DNA from: JAJUFS01 sp964599565
Lineage (GTDB): Bacteria; Pseudomonadota; Gammaproteobacteria; Natronospirales; JAJUFS01
Length of the DNA: 28,865 nucleotides
Assembly: GCA_964599565.1 (NCBI GenBank)
Contig: CAZRFE010000031.1
Coordinates: forward strand, 1 to 28,865
Reading direction: 5' to 3'
Below are positions 26,481 to 28,865 of this stretch, piece after piece (position 1 is the stretch's first letter; each line of letters starts with the position of its first letter). The position numbers and the translations under genes are program-made. Below the pieces are notes generated by a model. The model was not told the DNA's origin. It searched no databases and was given only the letters and a program-made list of their open reading frames with translations.

Positions 26481-26488
26481 CAATAGAA

Positions 26489-26758
26489 ATGCCTCTGACC
26501 GTAGAAAAGAAACGCGAGATCATCGACCAGTACAAGACTGGCGAGGGCGATACCGGTTCGCCGGAAGTGCAGGTTGCGCTCCTCTCGGCGCGCATCAGCG
26601 AATTGACGGATCATTTCGGCCAGCACAAGGCGGATCACCATTCCCGCCGCGGCCTGCTCAAGATGGTCAACCAGCGCCGCAAGCTGCTGGACTATCTCAA
26701 GGGCAAGAACCGCGACCGCTACCAGCAACTGATCGAGCGGTTGGGCCTGCGCCGCTGA
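26489..26758 (+). CDS. rpsO: 30S ribosomal protein S15
   Basis: S15 binds the central domain of 16S rRNA early in 30S assembly and forms a bridge to 50S. The 89-aa length is exactly that of the family. It begins MPLTVEKKREII, with GDTGSPEVQVALLSARI and TDHFGQHKADHHSRRGLL as the rRNA-binding core, and ends QLIERLGLRR. AGGA lies 9 nt before ATG 26489. It has its own promoter and a strong terminator, and pnp follows, the conserved rpsO-pnp pair. Confidence 0.98.
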   Translation: MPLTVEKKREIIDQYKTGEGDTGSPEVQVALLSARISELTDHFGQHKADHHSRRGLLKMVNQRRKLLDYLKGKNRDRYQQLIERLGLRR

Positions 26759-26793
26759 GCGGCGCGCCCTTGCCCACTCGAATGCATCGCACC

Positions 26794-26834
26794 ACGAGAA
26801 AACCGGACCCTGACAGGCCGGTTTTCTCGTTTTT
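26794..26834 (+). terminator. Rho-independent terminator after rpsO
   Basis: A perfect 13-bp stem, ACGAGAAAACCGG (26794-26806) with CCGGTTTTCTCGT (26818-26830), encloses an 11-nt loop. A T-tract at 26830-26834 follows. It ends 97 nt before the pnp start. Confidence 0.93.
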
Positions 26835-26848
26835 GCGTTCCGGCCGGC

Positions 26849-26900
26849 GCTTCTAGCCGAAGCTGAATCATGTCCGCGCGCGGAGGGCTGTGCAGCGGAC
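26849..26900 (+). promoter_or_regulatory. Structured leader of pnp
   Basis: GCTTC (26849-26853) pairs with GAAGC (26859-26863). GTCCGC (26872-26877) pairs with GCGGAC (26895-26900), competing with the 12-nt palindrome TCCGCGCGCGGA (26873-26884). E. coli pnp is autoregulated through a leader stem cut by RNase III, so this is a natural candidate region. No good promoter is visible in the 97-nt gap. Confidence 0.35.
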
Positions 26901-26931
26901 GCAGGCAAACAGAGAAGAGAGAGAAGACAAC

Positions 26932-28865
26932 GTGCAAGCCATCAAGAAAACCTTCCAGTACGGAAATCACACCGTCACGCTCGAAACCGGTGCCATTGCG
27001 CGCCAGGCGGATGCCGCCGTCATCGTCAACATGGACGATACCGTCGTGCTCGTCACGGCCGTCGGCCGCCGCAAGGCAGCGCCCGGCCAGGACTTCTTTC
27101 CGCTGACGGTGAACTACCAGGAAAAGACCTATGCCGCCGGCAAGATTCCGGGCGGCTTCTTCAAGCGCGAGGGCCGTCCTTCCGAGAAGGAGACGCTGAC
27201 CTCCCGCCTGATCGACCGTCCGATCCGCCCGCTGTTTCCGGAAGGTTTCAGGAACGAAGTGCAGATCATCGCGACGGTGATGTCGGTGAACCCGGAAATC
27301 GATCCTGACATTCCCTCGCTGCTCGGCGCGTCCGCCGCGCTGATGCTTTCGGGCATTCCGTTCAAGGGACCGATCGGCGCCGCACGCGTCGGTTTCAAGG
27401 ATGGCAACTACCTGCTGAACCCGACGCTGTCGCAGACGGCAGGTTCGGATCTCGATCTCGTCGTTGCCGGCACGGAAGCGGCCGTGCTCATGGTGGAATC
27501 GGAAGCGAAGTACCTGCCTGAAGACGTGATGCTCGGCGCCGTGCTGTTCGGCCACGAGCAGATGCAGGTCGCGATCAGCGCGATCCGCGAACTCGTCGCC
27601 GAAGCCGGCAAGCCGGCATGGGACTGGCAGGCGGAAGCGACCGACCAGTCGCTGGAAGACGCCGTGAAGGGAGCATGCGCCGTCGCGATCGACGAGGCAT
27701 ACCAGATCGCCGACAAGCATCAGCGCCGCGATGCGATCGCCGCAATCCAGGAAAAGGCGCTGGAGGAACTTGCCGGTGGCGAGAATCCGCGCTTTGAAGC
27801 CAAAGCCGTTGCCGAAGCGGTGCACGATCTCGAGTACCGCACGGTGCGCGAGCGCATTCTTTCCGGCAAGCCGCGCATCGATGGTCGCGACACGCGCACG
27901 GTGCGCCCGATCGACATCAAGGTCGGCGTGCTGCCGCGCACGCACGGTTCCGCGCTGTTCACCCGCGGCGAGACGCAGGCGATCGTCGTCACGACGCTCG
28001 GCACGGGCCGTGACGCGCAGATCATCGACGCGATCGAAGGCGAGCGGAAGGAACCGTTCATGCTTCACTACAACTTCCCGCCGTACTGCGTGGGTGAAAC
28101 CGGCTTTGTCGGTTCGCCGAAGCGCCGCGAGATCGGCCATGGCCGTCTTGCCAAGCGCGGCGTGCAGGCCGTGATGCCGGACATGAACAGCTATCCGTAT
28201 GTCGTGCGCGTGGTTTCGGAAATCACGGAATCGAACGGATCAAGCTCGATGGCATCGGTGTGCGGCACGTCGCTTGCGCTGATGGATGCCGGTGTTCCCA
28301 TCAAGGAGCCGGTCGCAGGTGTCGCGATGGGTCTCGTGAAGGAAGGCAATCGCTATGCGGTGCTGACGGACATCATGGGCGACGAGGATCACCTCGGCGA
28401 CATGGATTTCAAGGTTGCGGGCACGAAGGAAGGCGTCACCGCGCTGCAGATGGACATCAAGATCGAAGGCATCACTGCCGAGATCATGCAGGACGCACTG
28501 TCGCAGGCGCACGAAGCGCGCATCCACATTCTCGGCGAGATGAGCAAGGTCATCACCGAGCCGCGCAAGGAAATGTCGGACTGGGCGCCGCGCATCATCA
28601 CCATGAAGATTGACACGGACAAGATCCGCGACGTGATCGGCAAGGGCGGTGCGGTGATTCGTCAGCTCACCGAGGAAACGGGTGCGACGATCGACATCCA
28701 GGACGACGGCACGATCAAGATTGCATCCGTCGACCGCAGCGCCGGCGAGTCTGCGAAGAAGAAGATCGAAGAGATCACCGCGGAAGTGGAAGTCGGCCGC
28801 GTCTATGAAGGCAAGGTCGCGAAGCTGATGGATTTCGGCGCGTTCGTCACCATTCTGCCGGGCCG
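26932..28865 (+). CDS. pnp: Polyribonucleotide nucleotidyltransferase (PNPase), 3' end outside window
   Basis: PNPase degrades RNA 3' to 5' by phosphorolysis, alone or in the degradosome. About 645 codons are present, and the last 50 or so residues lie beyond the window. The start is GTG at 26932 after a purine-rich GAGAGAGAAG. It gives (M)QAIKKTFQYGNHTVTLETG, the usual N-terminus. The first RNase PH-like domain includes PGGFFKREGRPSEKE and SRLIDRPIRPLFP. The second, catalytic one carries GDEDHLGDMDF with Asp486 and Asp492. The KH domain has IGKGG at 569-573. The S1 domain begins near 622 and is cut by the window edge. Confidence 0.97.
   Translation, partial: MQAIKKTFQYGNHTVTLETGAIARQADAAVIVNMDDTVVLVTAVGRRKAAPGQDFFPLTVNYQEKTYAAGKIPGGFFKREGRPSEKETLTSRLIDRPIRPLFPEGFRNEVQIIATVMSVNPEIDPDIPSLLGASAALMLSGIPFKGPIGAARVGFKDGNYLLNPTLSQTAGSDLDLVVAGTEAAVLMVESEAKYLPEDVMLGAVLFGHEQMQVAISAIRELVAEAGKPAWDWQAEATDQSLEDAVKGACAVAIDEAYQIADKHQRRDAIAAIQEKALEELAGGENPRFEAKAVAEAVHDLEYRTVRERILSGKPRIDGRDTRTVRPIDIKVGVLPRTHGSALFTRGETQAIVVTTLGTGRDAQIIDAIEGERKEPFMLHYNFPPYCVGETGFVGSPKRREIGHGRLAKRGVQAVMPDMNSYPYVVRVVSEITESNGSSSMASVCGTSLALMDAGVPIKEPVAGVAMGLVKEGNRYAVLTDIMGDEDHLGDMDFKVAGTKEGVTALQMDIKIEGITAEIMQDALSQAHEARIHILGEMSKVITEPRKEMSDWAPRIITMKIDTDKIRDVIGKGGAVIRQLTEETGATIDIQDDGTIKIASVDRSAGESAKKKIEEITAEVEVGRVYEGKVAKLMDFGAFVTILPG

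Noticed and set aside
26872..26900. Terminator upstream of pnp
   Set aside because: The GC-rich inverted repeats there have no T-tract after them, so they are described as leader structure instead.

Overview
This window is a contiguous block of housekeeping genes, all on the + strand, from a Gammaproteobacterium. GC is roughly 60% by eye (not computed). The gene order is ftsH(3' part)-folP-glmM-tpiA-secG-tRNA-Leu(GAG)-nuoABCDEFGHIJKLMN-tRNA-fMet(CAU)-rimP-nusA-infB-rbfA-truB-rpsO-pnp(5' part). NuoC and NuoD are separate, tpiA sits between glmM and secG, and nuo takes the place that argG has in E. coli. From memory this resembles non-enteric lineages such as Xanthomonadales or Legionellales relatives. 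I cannot name the genus.

Region 1 (1-5313): the membrane protease FtsH ends at a strong intrinsic terminator. Then come folate synthesis (folP), cell-wall precursor synthesis (glmM), glycolysis (tpiA), protein export (secG) and a tRNA-Leu that is probably co-transcribed with secG. A weaker terminator follows the tRNA.

Region 2 (5314-20184): a complete 14-gene nuo operon for respiratory complex I (NADH:quinone oxidoreductase). Short spacers and several overlapping stop/start codons suggest translational coupling. All expected Fe-S ligands are visible, except that NuoG lacks the ligands for the optional N7 cluster. The operon closes with a clear terminator.

Region 3 (20185-28865): an initiator tRNA with its own promoter and terminator is followed by the transcription/translation block: rimP (30S maturation), nusA (elongation and termination factor), infB (IF2), rbfA (30S maturation), truB (tRNA pseudouridine 55), rpsO (S15) and pnp (PNPase). 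A second terminator-like hairpin lies in the leader 22 nt before rimP and may be an attenuator. rpsO has its own promoter and a 13-bp terminator, and pnp has a structured leader.

I found no mobile element, CRISPR array, phage gene, toxin or defence gene, and no unknown protein-coding gene. No gene-free stretch exceeds 300 bases. I saw no evidence of a previously undescribed system. The points worth a second look are regulatory: the rimP leader, terminator/-10 junctions, the tRNA-fMet acceptor end, and the pnp and rpsO leaders.
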